Shown here: in pieces, positions 40,496 through 40,555 of the stretch | How the letters are laid out: the number at the start of each line of letters is the position of its first letter | Position numbering within the stretch: position 1 is the first letter of the stretch | NCBI GenBank assembly: GCA_947503765.1 | Contig: CANNFA010000013.1 | Coordinates: forward strand, 1-40,555 | Direction: 5' to 3' | Length of the DNA: 40,555 bases | Source of the DNA: an uncultured Paracoccaceae bacterium | GTDB lineage: Bacteria > Pseudomonadota > Alphaproteobacteria > Rhodobacterales > Rhodobacteraceae | The notes under the pieces: generated by a model | The model's input: only the letters and a program-made list of their open reading frames with translations | Told to the model about the DNA's origin: nothing | Databases searched by the model: none | Translations under genes and position numbers: made by a program

Positions 40496-40555
40496 CCGGG
40501 CGTTGACTTTTAGCGTTGGTGCCAGTGCCAGGGTGCGAGTTCGTCGATGCGGTTG
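40479..40555 (-). mobile_element. IS66-type insertion sequence, 3' end (partial, second copy)
   Basis: Starting with GTATGCGTCCGG, the sequence is the reverse complement of 1-72 and continues off the right edge. The minus strand carries the last codons of TnpC (NRIDELAPWHWHQR, TAA at 40512-40510). The element has inserted into the cytochrome c gene. Flanking octamers differ at the two ends (73-80 and 40471-40478), as expected if these are two separate insertions. Confidence 0.75.

Noticed and set aside
1-40555. CRISPR arrays, tRNA or rRNA genes
   Set aside because: No regularly spaced repeats and no recognisable tRNA or rRNA sequence were seen on either strand.

Overview
The window is GC-rich DNA with compact, translationally coupled operons, many ATGA/GTGA stop-start overlaps, a TctCBA tripartite tricarboxylate transporter, a TAXI-TRAP remnant and IS6/IS66/IS3 traces. 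This fits an alphaproteobacterium, most likely of Rhodobacterales/Paracoccaceae or Rhizobiales type; that is inference from gene content, no rRNA marker is present. Both ends of the window are the same IS66-type insertion-sequence end in inverted orientation, so the window looks like a contig broken at a repeat, or less likely a segment flanked by two IS copies.

Layout. (1) 1-1690: an IS66 end, then a D-carbamoylase gene bracketed by two remnants of an IS6-type element. (2) 1707-12058: a leftward catabolic operon (aminotransferase, atypical SDR, alpha/beta hydrolase, M20 carbamoylase-type amidohydrolase, lone molybdopterin subunit of a xanthine dehydrogenase-family enzyme), divergent from tctCBA plus a GntR regulator. 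The pathway is unknown; C-N bond hydrolysis and hydroxylation suggest an N-containing (ureido, hydantoin or heterocyclic) substrate. (3) 12275-14819: a graveyard of fragments (CMD/AhpD-like, TAXI binding protein, amidase-like, IS6) and an AT-rich, frameshifted Sel1-repeat gene.

(4) 14820-25874: a nine-gene leftward operon that I read as a D-apiose/D-apionate utilisation cluster: lactonase ApnL, Gfo/Idh dehydrogenase ApsD, RuBisCO-like decarboxylase OiaX, kinase OiaK, oxidoisomerase ApnO, then a ribose-type ABC importer. Apiose would be imported, oxidised to apionolactone, opened to apionate, oxidised and isomerised to 3-oxo-isoapionate, phosphorylated, and decarboxylated to L-erythrulose 1-phosphate. 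A broken sugar-binding-protein gene and a NanR-like GntR regulator lie upstream in the opposite direction.

(5) 27524-35908: a PhnD-like binding protein and an Fbp/Afu-type ABC importer, divergent from an OmpR-type response regulator, a TctE-type histidine kinase and a second periplasmic binding protein. This looks like a sensor-plus-importer module for an organic anion, phosphate ester or phosphonate. (6) 35928-36660: fragments of a CoA-transferase, a MaoC hydratase and an IS3-family transposase. (7) 36812-40495: a three-subunit membrane-bound GMC dehydrogenase (Tat-exported small subunit, FAD subunit, multihaem cytochrome c) whose cytochrome gene is cut by the right-hand IS66 copy.

Overall the window is a mosaic of intact catabolic or uptake islands separated by IS debris and gene fragments, typical of an accessory replicon or genomic island.
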